Source of the DNA: Nectonema munidae
Lineage: Eukaryota; Nematomorpha; Nectonematoida; Nectonematidae
DNA length: 64,000 nt
Reading direction: 5' to 3'
Assembly: GCA_030549495.1 (NCBI GenBank)
Contig: JAUIRK010001037.1
Coordinates: 342,501 to 406,500, forward strand
The notes under the pieces are model-generated. The model did not search any database, was not told the origin of the DNA, and saw only the letters and a program-made list of their open reading frames with translations. The position numbers and the translations under genes are program-made. Positions 12,422 to 24,510 of this stretch are shown here, one piece after another (the first letter of the stretch is position 1; every line of letters starts with the position of its first letter).

Positions 12422-13216
12422 TTAGAATGAGTGGCTGTTAACCCTATTAGTGCTGGGCAAAATTTGTCCAGTGCTGGGGGGCGTAAAGTAACCTTTTGTG
12501 AGTGTAATCCTAGTGAACCTACATTTGAGGTCATATGGGGGTTGGAATGTCGGGCGACTAGTGCTGAAAGTGGCCCCCTCAGGGAGTTGTAAAGACATTG
12601 AGTCTTTGGCGAAATCCCCAATGGTTTCTTGAAGAGTGTTCAAATCCAGAATAGACTGGATTTGTTCCTCGTCCGGGTCCTTAGGAGCTGGCTCCTTATT
12701 TGGATCATTTTCGCCCTTTTCTTTCTCGGAATTGTTTTCCTCTTCTCCTGAGAGACGCGTCGTGAAGATTTTTCTCCATTCCTCTAGAGTGTGTTTGTGC
12801 TTATTTTTAAGGTAGTAATCGAGAAAGTCCCGGTAGGCTCCCGGGGTATCATTCTCTAAGTTGGTTAGAACGTCCAAATCTGGTAGCACCCTAGGAGAGA
12901 CAGGACTGGTTTGGGCACTTGTACCTGGTGGAGTTACCTCTGGGATATTGTCCAGCCCACTAGGGGATGGCGGTCCTAAGACGGTATCTAGGTCCTCATT
13001 GCTGAGGTACGGCCCGAATTCAGGCGATGGGGGTACTAAGACATCTTCCACATCCTGGACGGTCGGGAATCTGCACCAGACGTCTACTTCTTTCCACCAC
13101 GAGGGCAGGACGGGCGCTCGGTTCCTGTTTCGCGAAAGGGAGCGGGGAGGAGCGCGGTATTGTACCGGAGGTGGAATATCAGAGACTAATGGGTCTCTAG
13201 TGAAGTTCCGAAAAAT
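12422..13216 (-). CDS. GC-rich open frame of unknown function, 264 codons
   Basis: The minus-strand frame is open from just after a TGA at 13219-13217 to a TAA at 12424-12422, with no ATG until very late, so any translated form would need an upstream exon or fusion. The sequence is proline- and acid-rich: YRAPPRSLSRNRNRAPVLPS, WWKEVDVWCRF, then repeated PPSPEFG and PPSPSG, a possibly folded FLDYYLKNKHKHTLEEWRKI, and a Glu/Lys/Pro-rich tail. Base composition is far more GC-rich than the surroundings. The last 20 or so codons run through a transposon terminus (CCCTATTAGTGCTG) and its TTAA into flanking DNA. I do not recognise it. It may be internal sequence of a piggyBac-type element, captured coding sequence, or a transposon-derived exon. 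Confidence 0.4.
   Translation of the reverse strand: MFRNFTRDPLVSDIPPPVQYRAPPRSLSRNRNRAPVLPSWWKEVDVWCRFPTVQDVEDVLVPPSPEFGPYLSNEDLDTVLGPPSPSGLDNIPEVTPPGTSAQTSPVSPRVLPDLDVLTNLENDTPGAYRDFLDYYLKNKHKHTLEEWRKIFTTRLSGEEENNSEKEKGENDPNKEPAPKDPDEEQIQSILDLNTLQETIGDFAKDSMSLQLPEGATFSTSRPTFQPPYDLKCRFTRITLTKGYFTPPSTGQILPSTNRVNSHSF
12438..12490 (+). mobile_element. piggyBac-type terminus (TTAA + CCCTATTAGTGCTG)
   Basis: TTAA at 12438-12441 is followed by CCCTATTAGTGCTG, identical to both ends of the element at 22058-27254. The next bases (GGCAAAATTTGTCC, AGTGCTGG, GGGGCGTAA) match the subterminal region of that element's right end read inward, minus one repeat unit. So this is a right-type end facing right. 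No partner end was found before 22 kb; the copy is truncated or rearranged. Confidence 0.75.
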
Positions 13217-13789
13217 TCATTTATTCAAAACCCATCAAAAATTTTTTTTCAAGCTCGACATCTTTCAAAATTCTATACTAGATTTTGCTGCATGATATTT
13301 TTTGTATCCAACTTGTTTTATTTTTTGTATCAAGTCTGTTTAATGGTAATCAATCACATTTGTATTATTACGATCATTCATTATAGTTTGAGTTTACACT
13401 TTACACTAAATAGCTTCATATATTTATTTAGTGGTAGAGTTCTAGATCAGTAAATAAAGAGTGGTGAGTTTAAATTTCATTTGAAGCAATTATAGTTTTG
13501 TTCAATCTAAAAAAGTAATTTTACAAAAGTAATTACTTCTAGTAAAGCTTATATAATTTTGTTACACTTTCGCAGCAGCAGCGATCAACTAGCTTAATTC
13601 CAGCCACAAGGCTAAAATCCACCATGAGCATAGCTGACAAACACTAAAGTTTTGATTTTTAATAAATTGTATTTTGGTATGCTATTTAGTATGCTTTTCC
13701 ATGTTACTCAAGCGTATTTTTATTAAACACTTATTTTCAAAAATGATTAATTAATTATAAATCCACTGCATTTCATATAAAAATAAATG
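13217..13789. other. AT-rich spacer, nothing recognised
   Basis: Composition returns abruptly to AT-rich at about 13210. No frame or repeat is supported. Confidence 0.5.
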
Positions 13790-14235
13790 TCACCAATCAA
13801 CTCAGCCTACTGGTAGCTTTGATAAAAAATACTGAATATTATATTTTTGACAAACCTGCCAAAATTATTATGGCAAATTGAGTAAATTTCATGAAAAAAT
13901 GCCATAAAGCGATTTTCATAAAAAACTGAGGTCATAAATCGATTCGGCATACCCAAAAATGGTATTTTTTACATATTACAGTTTAAATTTCGATTTTTTG
14001 AGAAATCTGTCAAAAGTGATTGATTGATTAATGGCAAATTGACAGATTTTCATGAATAACGGATGTCATCAATTGATTCTGCATACTTAAAAAGGGTAGT
14101 TTTGACTTATTACAGTTGAAAATGTTTGATTTTCAATTTTTTGACATTTGTGTTGAAAATTGATTAATGACAAATTAACACATTTTCATGAAAAACTGAT
14201 GTCATAAATCAATTCAGCATGTTTGAAAATAGTAG
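13790..14235 (-). repeat. About 135-bp tandem repeat, three units
   Basis: Units recur at 134-136 bp: GATTCGGCAT at 13941, GATTCTGCAT at 14075, AATTCAGCAT at 14211. Each is preceded by TTTTCATGAAAAACTGATGTC-like sequence and followed by AAAAT-GTA. The same order (TTTTCATAAAAAATGAATATC, then GAATTCAGCATGCTTGAAAA) is found in the units of copy 2 at 25238-26850, so this is a diverged relative in that orientation. Confidence 0.7.
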
Positions 14236-14959
14236 GTATAACTTTTTGGCTGACAGAAGAGGTTCTAAAACTTTTTAAAGGAAGGGGCGGATTCTGCCCC
14301 CTCCCTTGCGAAAAACAAGCATCAAAAAAGCCTGCCTTAAATACGGTTAAAAAAACAACTAAATCTTCTTTACTTGTATCACGACTTTTCAAATCATTAT
14401 AACCTCCGCTAATAACTTTTTCGATTGTGCTTACAATAGTATCACTTGAGTTGGGAAATAACTCCTTCAGACTCATAATCTTAAGAATGATATTAGAACT
14501 CAGGAGTTACTAAACAAACTTATGCACAAAAACAAAGATTATAGAAGAAAAGAAAAACTTTTTAAATAACAATAAAAAGTTTACGGACAAAATAGATTTA
14601 TAACACAATACAATTATTATCAAGAAAGAATATTAAAACCAACAATTTTTTAATATAAAATAACCAACTAATAAACAGAAAAAGATAAATGCATTTGAAA
14701 ATATTACAAATTATAAAATTTGAGTCAAATATATATACGTAAATTTCGTAAATAGCCATTTTGTGTGTGCATATTTTGGATATAATTGATATATTATCCT
14801 TTTCTTTTGAATTGTATTTAAAATTTTGTTAATTATAAGTACTTCTCCAAGCGGGTTTTATACAAACCTTTTGAAGTACTTGTTATCTCATTGTCAATTT
14901 TTTTGTCTATTATAAAAATAAGAAAACTTTAGAATTTGTTAAAAATTCAACTATCTATC
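14236..14959. other. Spacer with an unassigned minus-strand frame
   Basis: A 96-codon minus-strand frame (14186-14476, beginning MSLKELFPNSSDTIVSTIEK) overlaps the repeat and a GC-rich patch at 14280-14315. I do not recognise the product. The patch, GGGGCGG with CCCCCTCCC, resembles pieces of miniature hAT elements. The rest is very AT-rich. Confidence 0.35.
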
Positions 14960-16870
14960 ATGAATAACTCTATTACTTTAGATGATAATGTTAAAGATTT
15001 GTTAGATTCTTATATTTTTAAAGACGCTTTCTTATACACAAATCTACAAACTTCTTCTTTTATATTTTCAACAAAAGATTCTTATGGTATAAATATTGTA
15101 AGTCTAAACATACAATCCCTAAAAGCAAAATTTAACTCTCTTGAATGTTTCATATCGCAATTTAATTCTGACTCAAATATACCCTTGCATATTATATATT
15201 TGCAAGAACTATGGTTAAAAGGGGACAACGATGTTAATTTTGAAATTGAAGGATATAGCTTCCAATATTTACCTAGCAAATTGAGTTCACATAATGGTCT
15301 TAATTTTTATATTCATAAAAGCGTTGATTTCACAGTAATTGATAATAAGAATGATAGCCACTTGTTTGAAATATTTTCTATTAAAGTATCTATTCTTTTA
15401 GGTAGAAGTTAACGCTAAAGAATATTTACCGTAGGCCTTTATATTCTATAAATAATATAGAAAAATTTTTTGAAGAGATAAAACAATTCTTTCAGAAGTC
15501 AACTAATATTAATTATTGTCTTTTAGTCGGAGACTTTAACTTGAATCTTTTGAAAATTGATAAAGTTAAGTACATAAAGGAATTTATTGATTTACTTTTA
15601 TCAAATGGCTATAAACCAACAATTACTAAGCACACTAGATATCAAAGTATGAGTCTTTTAGACAATATTTTTGAACCTTTAGACTTTCTAAAATATAAAG
15701 CTTTTAATTTAGTAACTACTCTTTCTGATCATTATCCAGTTATGATTTCAATAGACTCTGTTTTGCATATGAAAAATAAATTTTTTACTAAAAAATGTTT
15801 TAATTTAAATCTTTTTCTTGAAAATATACAAAAAATTGATAGGATCAATTCATTATATCCTCATTATGATCATCCAAATGAATATTTAAAAATCTTTACT
15901 CAACTTCTATCCAATGAAATTTCAAGTTGCACTACATATAAATGTTTTTATAAATATTCTCAACAGTATTATAAAACTTTCTTGAATCCTTGGATGAATA
16001 AAGAATTGATGGATATGATTAAAACTAGGAATAAAATTCATTATAAATAAAAAAAAAATTTTTCTTATTTTCTGAGAAGAAGAAGAAAGAAGAAACAAGA
16101 ATTTACTCGTTTACGTAATCATGTAAAAACACTGACCTACACCCTTAAAAAAAATATTATAAAATCTCTTTGATACAAATAAAAAATCTAAAAATATTTG
16201 GTTAGAGTTGAACAAACTTATGAATCTCATGACACCACCTCTATAGCAAACTATTTTAGTCAATATTTTTCACAAAAAAATATTGATTCAATTTACAGGG
16301 ATGAATATATAAAGTACTTACATTTGTGCCCTTCTAGCTTTACCTTTGATAAGCTCACTGTTGACAGCATAATTTTAGCTATTTATAAAATGAAAAGCAA
16401 CTCATCTGAAGATATTTATGGTATTTCAACCAATATAATTAAATCTACCTTACATATCTTAGCTCGCTTTTTATTTATTGGTTATAATGCATGCTTAGAA
16501 TTTGGAGTTTATCCAGAAGTCTTTAAATTTAATAAGATTGTCCCTGTCTTCAAAAAAGGAGATAAATATCAGCAAAACAAAATCTGAATTCTTACAAAAA
16601 TACCGGTAATTTGATAGGTACTTGTATTCCAAAAAGGAGTTCAATAAAATTATTTGATTATGTATACTTATGAAAGTAATTTAAATTTTACTAAAGTGTT
16701 TATTGCTATAGGTTAGGGTAGATTGGCATAGGTTGGGGTATATTGGGGTAAAAAGACTCGCCCCAAATCATTACAGTCCAATTTCAGTAACTCTAGACGT
16801 ATTTTGAAGAAAAACCTAATGACTCAATTTTTTAATAGTTATACTTCTTATAGGAATGTTTCTAGGTGTT
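14960..16870 (+). pseudogene. LINE relic: endonuclease and start of reverse transcriptase
   Basis: The reading frame begins at ATG 14960. Endonuclease motifs follow in order: SYGINIVSLNIQSLKAKFNS, YLQELWLKGD, then after a frame change near 15400 NYCLLVGDFNLNLL, SLLDNIF and TLSDHYPV. After the domain, SQQYYKTFLNPWMNKELMDM and a stop at 16050 lead to a further frame with VDSIILAIYKMKSNSSEDIY, then NKIVPVFKKGDK, the entry to the reverse transcriptase. At about 16577-16755 unrelated sequence interrupts; NHYSPISVTL at 16765-16795 resumes the reverse transcriptase (the YxPISLL block), then it is lost. The catalytic YADD region is absent. Motifs fit the CR1/L2/Rex1-jockey group. There are several breaks, so it is not functional. 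Confidence 0.8.
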
Positions 16871-17358
16871 ATGTCTGTAATAGATAAATTGTAACACTGC
16901 AAATGTAAATAGTATTTTTTATATATATTTTTTCTTTAACTAGTTACCAACACATCTATATAATTTTATTGTATACATTTTATGAAAATCATTTATACTC
17001 ATTAATTTGTTATTTATCATATCCATATACATTAATTATCTAAGTTATATTGGTAGACCATCTAAGCGGAATTTTTCCTTTTGGCCATCAATGTTCAATT
17101 TACTAAAGTCTATTCATTTGTCATATTACACGCAAAAACATTTTTTTCCACTTCATTTAATCATTATATTGTTGTTCTTACTTGAACTTGTAAATAGATT
17201 TCTTCTTCTTATATATTACCTTTGTTTTAATTTGTGTATATAAAATTTATGTTTAATTCTTGTAGTATGCTTGTTGCAGGATAATGCAATATCAAATAAA
17301 TCTTTCTTTCTTTTACTTTTTATCTTGAAAAAAATTCCTTCTCTCTCTCTCTCTCTCT
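16871..17358 (+). other. Probable LINE 3' region and (CT)n tract
   Basis: AT-rich sequence ending AATAAATCTTTCTTTC, which looks like a LINE 3' tail with a polyadenylation signal, followed by an (CT)9 run at 17341-17358. The link to the LINE at 14960 is by position only. Confidence 0.4.
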
Positions 17359-18715
17359 AAAGCAGTTATTTTTCAAATGATCAATTAATAATTGAATAGA
17401 AAAATCATTCATTTTTGAATTGATCAGTATTAACTAAATATCTACTCAAGGATACAAATTTATTTATTTCTAATTTTTTATTAAATTTTTATAATGTTCA
17501 ATCTTTAATATGTCTTTTTTCCAGAATTTTTGAAAATTTCAGTAAACGGTTGCTTAGTTATTTCTCAAATTTTTTTAACAATTCTATTGTTCACTTCATA
17601 ATTTATTCTAAATGACCATCTTTATAGAACCATTTTTTGTGAAAAAAAGTTTTTAAAAATTTTTGGAGTTTCTTATATATTGATAGTATTAGAAAAGTAG
17701 TATAACCAAATATCGATATTACCGACACAATTTTACGAGTTGTTTTGTTAAGGGACGTACATACGAAGGAGGGGTATCTGTAATGGCCCCCGATCCTTAA
17801 TAAATTTGAACTTTCTGAATTTGATATCTTTATTTCAATAAAATATTTTAAAGGCTTGTTTAGCCTGTGAGTAGATTTTTGATATTACTTTTCTTGTTTC
17901 AATTCGAATGTATATTTAAAATATTTTTTTATTAATTTTGTGTTTGTTTGATATAAATGTTAATCCCAATTTCAGCCATAGTTAATCAGAGCCCTTAATC
18001 TAACCTGGAATTTGAAAAGGCCCCACAAATTTTTCAGGAGATGCAAATATTTTTATGGCACATAATTAAATGAGATATTTTTCTCTAGAAATGGCTTTCT
18101 AAACTTTTTTTTATCGATATGAGCCCTGTGTTTATAAACCAATTTACACGAAACCCTAGGAATCTTACACTAAATAATTTTTCTCAGTCCTTATTTTATA
18201 AAATCAAATAATACTTTGGTATTAAATTTAGAAAATTATATGCACAAATTTAAAATTTCCTAACGTAAAAATCATGTCTCTATACAAATGATTTTTTTAT
18301 ATTTATTTCTTGTGTCTCAAGCAGGTGCATTAGTATTCAGAAAGAAGTATTTTGCTACAGGTCCATGATTATAAAATCTTGCATATAGTATTTATATGAA
18401 AATTAACTTTTCAAGGATAGCATAGCTAATAAAATCATTTTACTTATATGCCCTAAAACTTTGCCTTCTCGTTCATGTCTTAATATTTATTTATATTTTA
18501 GCGTAATTTGAAAGTTATTTTTAGTTCGAAAATCATTCATCTATAACTAAATAATATATTTATGAATAATACTACTTATTTGTAGTTTTAGTGGCAATTT
18601 AATCAATACAAAAAGCGTTCTCACTCAGTTTGTAAAACTTTAGTTTGTTTTACTTTTAGGCAATATATTAAAAGAAAGATTGTTTCAAAAAAATTTTGCT
18701 TCAACCATATTAAAT
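17359..18715. other. AT-rich intergenic stretch
   Basis: No gene supported. GC-richer patches at 17750-17800 (GGGACGTACATACGAAGG) and 18120-18165 may be eroded miniature transposons. Confidence 0.4.
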
Positions 18716-18776
18716 GCCCCTTGAAATCATCTTGTAAACCGCCTGGGGTTCGAGAACTCCAGTTAGAGAATCTCTG
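18716..18776. mobile_element. hAT-like terminus
   Basis: Read on the minus strand, it starts CAGAGATTCTCTAACTGGAG, then TTCTCGAACCCC, the common CAG-GATTCTCAAACTGGGG-TTCGCGAACCCC form of non-autonomous hAT ends. No matching left end was found. Confidence 0.5.
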
Positions 18777-20593
18777 CTTTAGAATATAAAGCCTAAAATG
18801 TTATCTCTTGAAAGAGTTAAATTTGCGTAATAGGATGATAGACAAGTAAGGATAAATGCTTCTTATATTTGTTGAATATAACTTCCTTTAATTATAGAAT
18901 TCAAATTTATAATAACACCTTAATCCAGAGATGTTCATTTATTTTATGTTCTAGTCTTTTTTTATCAAGATTACGTTGAAAACTTGGCTATTTTTAAGCT
19001 TTCCTTCAAATTTGTGTTAAAACTTATAAGTAGGCAAATGATTTAAAAAAAATTCACAACAGTTAAGAAAATCGTAAATGTTCGCTTTGTCTTTAAATAA
19101 GATTGGTTGGCTTTAACCCATTAGATACCGCTGTCCTCATTTAGCTACTGTAAAAGCATCGTAGTTTATCTTGTATATTTTAATTAGTGTATGCTTTTCT
19201 GTGATCGAAGGGTTAAATTTTTATAGAGTTTATTTTGCACGTGTATCTAATTTAATTATCACGTGATTATCTCGTATCATTTAGGGAATGAAATATCCAA
19301 ATCATATAAATTTGAGTTTTGTAGCAAATTTAAATTTAAGACTTCATCCCTCTTAATTCCTATAACCAAGTTCTAAATATATTTTCAAACAATTTGCTTC
19401 TCTAACTGAATATGTGTGTAATTAGCAATACGTTGAAGACATGGGCGCTCACCCTCAAAATTCGGGAGAGAGGGGCGAACTTTTTATTTTATAGTAAAGA
19501 ATTCTTGTCTCGTTGCTTCAAGCAATCCAAACTCTTAGCTGGTTTTTTCAAAATACCAAGCTTGTCAGACATTGGGCGATCGGATACCTAGTTTAGATAG
19601 ATTCCAGTCTTGGTCTGTTTTCTAAATACCTTAGCATCAATTCTATCGAATTTAGAAATAGAAACCTGAAGAAAATTTATGCAATTTTGCTTTTTTTCTC
19701 CCTAACAATATGAATATCTATATCAAATTCATTTATATTGTTAAGCACTTCATGTAAAACTGTCGTATCATGTGACTAAACTTCTTCTTTGCTTACGGAA
19801 ACAAACTGGTTGCTTAAACTAGCATATATAACACTAGATTTTATCGAGAGATGAAAAAAGTTGATAGAGGAAGAAATCATCTTTTCGAGTGCATTATGTA
19901 CAATTCAATATAATGACACTCCAGAGAGTCATTTGCATACCTTCGATTGATTAAGCAATAACTAGATTGACTTTTCAGCGCCCTGCAGTTCATCAAGAGT
20001 TTCAAAAGAAAAAAAGAGAATTATCTTTTAGAAGCGCAACAAGTCGAATAAAGATATCTAATTGAGAGAATTCAAATTCATTTAAGTGAGGTCTTCGCCC
20101 CCTCCCCTGCTCCACTAGGATGTTCGCCACTGACTGACGACTCATCGCTATTGCTACGAAAGTGAACAAAACCTTCACACCCTCCCTTGTGAGGATCCTT
20201 GGATTGTAAAGTTTGCACTCTGCTTCTAATAAAATAGTTTTTTGTCTGAGTGGTTATGTTCATACTTTTGTTTGACTAATAAAGATTATTAAGTTGCTAA
20301 AGTTTCTTCATTTTTATCTTCATGAGTTCGTTATCTGGTCATACCATTAGATCCCACTGGTATCTTTAAATTACGGAAGCGATTTCTTGATAAGGAAGTT
20401 TTATATCAAATTACATAATGTCTTCTGTTTTTACTAGGATCAAAGTATACGTAAATTAATTTAAAGGATACTCCTTTTCTGAAATTTGACCTAAGTAAAT
20501 TCACTTTAATGCAAATATGCTTGGTTGTTTGAGATTTTTTGTCGAATTTGCATACTTAATATTTAAAGTGTATCTATCCTTAATTTATTTTAG
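18777..20593. other. Upstream flank of TFIIS gene
   Basis: AT-rich. It contains TTAACCCATTAGATACCG at 19123 and GGGTTAA at 19210-19216, a TTAA-flanked CCC...GGG interval of 86 bp that could be a tiny piggyBac-type remnant. There is also a GC-richer patch at 20085-20210 like the one at 14280. The region ends in TTTATTTTAG at 20584-20593, a plausible acceptor for a 5'-UTR intron. Confidence 0.4.
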
Positions 20594-20633
20594 GAAATAT
20601 TTGCTTTTCCGTTTTTATGTGGAATTCTGAAAG

Positions 20634-21590
20634 ATGAATATAACTGAAAACGTTTTAGCCATAAAAAAGAAACTAGACAAAATTGTTTCCAAAAATGGAG
20701 AAATAGATGAATCTGTTGTTGATTTGTTGGAGAAGTTGAAGACGCTTCCAGTCACATTGGATGCTTTGCAAAAGACCCGGATAGGAATGACTGTAAATTC
20801 GCTTAGAAAACAAAGTAGCGATAGTGATGTCATAATAATTTCCAAATCTCTTATAAAGAACTGGAAAAAATTGCTTCCTGACTCCCAAGCCACTTCTAAA
20901 ACAAATTCCCTTAGCCAAGTAAAAAGGGTAGATCAATCTATTGCAGAAATCTCTACAACAGAGACGCCAATTGAACAATTCAACGACGTCAAAAGATTGG
21001 ATTCGTGTCGGGAGCTAGATGATAATAGCATTATTGCAGATGAAATAGTTGACATCAAAAGCAATATATCAAAATCTAACTCGGATTTTTATACAAATGA
21101 TCCCATTCGATTAAAATCTCGCCATTTATTATTTAACGCTTTGACGTGTTTTCCTCTTCCCGATAATTCTTTAGATAGCGAAGAAATAAGTGCTGGAATT
21201 GAAGATGCGATATATAAAGATCTCCGCTCTACTGAGTTTAAATATAAAGCAAAGATACGTAGTAAAATAATGAATTTAAAGGATTCAAAAAATCCAAAAC
21301 TTAGAGAAAATGTTTTATTGGGAATGATTACACCCTTACGTTTTGCCCACATGACTGCCGATGAAATGGCGAGTGACGAAATGAAGATTTTGCGGCAGAA
21401 GTACACGAAAGAAGCGATAAACGATCACCAAATGACGGTTCAAGGTGGAACGCAGTCGTCTTTATTGAAGTGTTCGCGTTGCAAGCAAAAAAATTGTACC
21501 TACAATCAAGTGCAGACGAGAAGTTCAGATGAACCTATGACAACGTTTGTCTTTTGTAATGTTTGTGGAAATCGTTGGAAATTTTGTTGA
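20634..21590 (+). CDS. Transcription elongation factor S-II (TFIIS), 318 residues
   Basis: TFIIS binds stalled RNA polymerase II in the nucleus and stimulates transcript cleavage so that elongation resumes. All three domains are present. Residues 1-85 form the N-terminal helical bundle (LLEKLKTLPVTLDALQKTRI, then ISKSLIKNWKKLL), 86-150 a serine/acid-rich linker, about 155-265 the polymerase-binding domain (ending FAHMTADEMASDEMK), and 275-318 the zinc ribbon. Zinc ligands are Cys280, Cys283, Cys308 and Cys311. The catalytic acidic pair is Asp299-Glu300 in QTRSSDEPMTTF, where most family members have Ala in place of the second Ser. Length is normal for the family. ATG 20634 is the first in frame. 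The coding region has no intron, though an acceptor-like TTTTAG sits 40 bp upstream. It is intact, but could be a retrocopy. Confidence 0.96.
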   Translation: MNITENVLAIKKKLDKIVSKNGEIDESVVDLLEKLKTLPVTLDALQKTRIGMTVNSLRKQSSDSDVIIISKSLIKNWKKLLPDSQATSKTNSLSQVKRVDQSIAEISTTETPIEQFNDVKRLDSCRELDDNSIIADEIVDIKSNISKSNSDFYTNDPIRLKSRHLLFNALTCFPLPDNSLDSEEISAGIEDAIYKDLRSTEFKYKAKIRSKIMNLKDSKNPKLRENVLLGMITPLRFAHMTADEMASDEMKILRQKYTKEAINDHQMTVQGGTQSSLLKCSRCKQKNCTYNQVQTRSSDEPMTTFVFCNVCGNRWKFC

Positions 21591-21767
21591 ATCCCGGGTT
21601 TTTAGAAACAATATCATTATACCATTTTCAATTAAATGTATCCATTTCTATTTTATTCTGGATTGTTTTGATTGTTACCTTGAACTTATTACTTTTAAGT
21701 TCAGTCCTAATGCCCCTAAGTTCATTGATTCCTCCATACATTCCTCCCCTCAATTCACGTTTTCTTA

Positions 21768-21773
21768 AATAAA
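21768..21773 (+). terminator. Candidate polyadenylation signal for TFIIS
   Basis: AATAAA lies about 180 bp after the TFIIS stop codon, followed by an A-rich stretch. It is the first such hexamer downstream. Confidence 0.6.
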
Positions 21774-22429
21774 AAATTAGAAAGCATGGATATATTTTTA
21801 AAATTTGATAATGATATAACCAAACATCGTAACCTTAAAAGTCTTAGGTGTAATTTTAGTGTCAAAAGTAACTTTACACTGCAACCTTTCGGTGTTTTAG
21901 CCAAGAAGGGACATCTGCACCACGCTAAGTATGTCCAAACTAACTCACCGGCCTAACAAATTACATTTTTCCTCTACTTTTAAAGACTATGAATTTCAAG
22001 ATTAGCTTTGTAAAACCAAAAAACTCAGTAATAAATATTGCCTCTTACTTTTCTTAACCCTATTAGTGCTGACGCCCTCCCCCCTTCACTAAAAAATTAA
22101 TTGTAGAAAATTGGCTGAATTATATCCCTTCAAATTTTGTGACTTTTCCTAAAATCGCTAGCTTCATCTTTTGAAACCATTTTCATGGTATGACTCTTTC
22201 ATGTCCAAAACTGTCAATCAAAATCAAAAATTAAAATTTTTCAACAAAATTTTGACATTATCTGTACTTAACCTTATAACTTATGATCTATATTATATAA
22301 TACCCTGAAAATTTATAATTATATACAGTTTGGAAGGCATAACACTTTATATATTTAATTTTTTCAATAATCATGGCTACTTTTTAGAAAATGTCAATCA
22401 AAATTTTGATTGATCAAAAATATATCTAA

Positions 22430-24510
22430 TAAAATATACCTTCAAATTTTACATAAAATATATATTTTTTTATACTAAATCGGACATGCTGTTTTCATTT
22501 CTCGACTCATTTTTTACATTTAGGATTTGAAAATACCTATAAGTGTTAATCAAATTTGCGGTTTATTTCTGAATATTGTCTCCAATAACATTCCTTCACA
22601 TTTTACATAAAAGATATGTGTTATACTAAATCGGCCATGCTGGTTTCATTTCTGGACTCATTTTTTACGTTTAGTATGTGAAAATACCTATAAGTGTTAA
22701 TCAAATTTGCGGTTTATTTCTGAATATTGTCTCCAATAACATTCTTTCACATTTTACATAAAAGATATGTGTTATACTAAATCGGCCATGCTGGTTTCAT
22801 TTCTGGACTCATTTTTTACGTTTAGGATGTGAAAATACCTATAAGTGTTAATCAAATTTGCGGTTTATTTCTGAATATTGTCTCCAATAACATTCCTTCA
22901 CATTTTACATAAAAGATATGTGTTATACTAAATCGGCCATGCTGGTTTCATTTCTGGACTCATTTTTTACGTTTAGGATGTGAAAATACCTATAAGTGTT
23001 AATCAAATTTGCGGTTTATTTCTGAATATTGTCTCCAATAACATTCCTTCACATTTTACATAAAAGATATGTGTTATACTAAATCGGCCATGCTGGTTTC
23101 ATTTCTGGACTCATTTTTTACGTTTAGGATGTGAAAATACCTATAAGTGTTAATCAAATTTGCGGTTTATTTCTGAATATTGTCTCCAATAACATTCCTT
23201 CACATTTTACATAAAAGATATGTGTTATACTAAATCGGCCATGCTGGTTTCATTTCTGGACTCATTTTTTACGTTAAGATGTGAAAATACCTATAAGTGT
23301 TAATCAAATTTGCGGTTTATTTCTGAATATTGTCTCCAATAACATTCCTTCACATTTTACATAAAAGATATGTGTTATACTAAATCGGCCATGCTGGTTT
23401 CATTTCTGGACTCATTTTTTACGTTTAGGATGTGAAAATACCTATAAGTGTTGATTAAATTTGCGGTTTACTTCTAAAAATTTTCTCCAAAAACATTAAT
23501 TCAAATTTTACAATGAAATATGTGTTTTTATACCAAATCAACGATGCTGTTTTCATTTCTGAACTCATTTTTCACATTTAGAGGTTTTAAAATAACTGTT
23601 AATGTCAATCAAATTTGCGGTTTACTTCTAAAAGCTATCTCCAAAAATATTCTCTCAATTTTACATGAAATATGTTTTTATACCAAATCAATCATGCTGT
23701 TTTCATTTCTGAACTCATTTTTTACATTTAGGATGTGAAAACACCTATAAGTGTTAATGAAATTTGCGGTTTACTTCTAAAAATTCTCTCCAAAAACATT
23801 CATTCAAATTTTACAATTAAATATATGATTTTATACCAAATCAACCATACTAGCTTTATTTATGGACTCAATTTTTGCAGTTTAAATTTGAAAATACCTA
23901 TAAGTATCAATCAAATTTGCGTTTAGTTCTAAAATTTGTTTCCAAAAATATTGATCCAAATTTTACATGAAATATATGTTTTTATAGCAAATAGATCATA
24001 ATGATTTCATTTCTGAACATAGTTTTCGCATTTTGAAGTTTTACTACTAGTGTCAATTAAATTTGCGGTTTATGTCTGAAAACTATATCCCAAAATATTC
24101 TCTCTAATTTAACATGAAATATATGTTTTTATACCAATTCGATCATGATAATTTTTATTTCTGAAATCATTTTTTGCATTTAAAGGTTTTAAATGTCTGA
24201 AAGTGTCAATCGAATGTTTGATTTACGTCTAATGTCAACAAAAATATTTTTGAAATTTAAATAAAATAACTGTTTTTATGCCGAATGGAAAATGCTGGTT
24301 TCATTTTTGGACTCAGGTTAGGCATTTATGGTTTTAAAATATCTAAAAGCTTCAATCAGATTTGCGGTTTACTTCTAGATACTGTCTTCAAAAATATTTT
24401 CAAAAAAATAAAATATCTGTTTTATACCAAATCGACTAGGCTTATTTTATTTCTGTACTGGATTTTGGATAATACGGTTAAAAAATATCTCGAAGTGGCA
24501 ATTGAATTAG
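22430..24510 (+). repeat. 151-bp satellite array, about 13 units
   Basis: AAGATATGTG recurs at 22611, 22762, 22913, 23064, 23215 and 23365, giving periods of 151, 151, 151, 151 and 150. These central units are nearly identical; units on both flanks are progressively diverged, the classic pattern of unequal exchange homogenising the middle. Each unit carries TTTGCGGTTTA, then a CTCCAATAACATTC-like block, TATACTAAATCGGCCATGCT, and GGACTCATTTTTTACGTTTA. Reverse-complement relatives lie at 2416-2985. Small reading frames here are shadows of the repeat. Confidence 0.95.

Noticed and set aside
12861-13295. 144-codon plus-strand frame opposite the GC-rich open frame
   Set aside because: Shadow of the longer minus-strand frame in GC-rich DNA. 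It also runs into AT-rich low-complexity sequence.
19123-19216. 86-bp TTAA-CCC...GGG-TTAA mini-element
   Set aside because: Only CCC and scattered bases match between the two ends, so chance is likely. Noted in the flank entry only.
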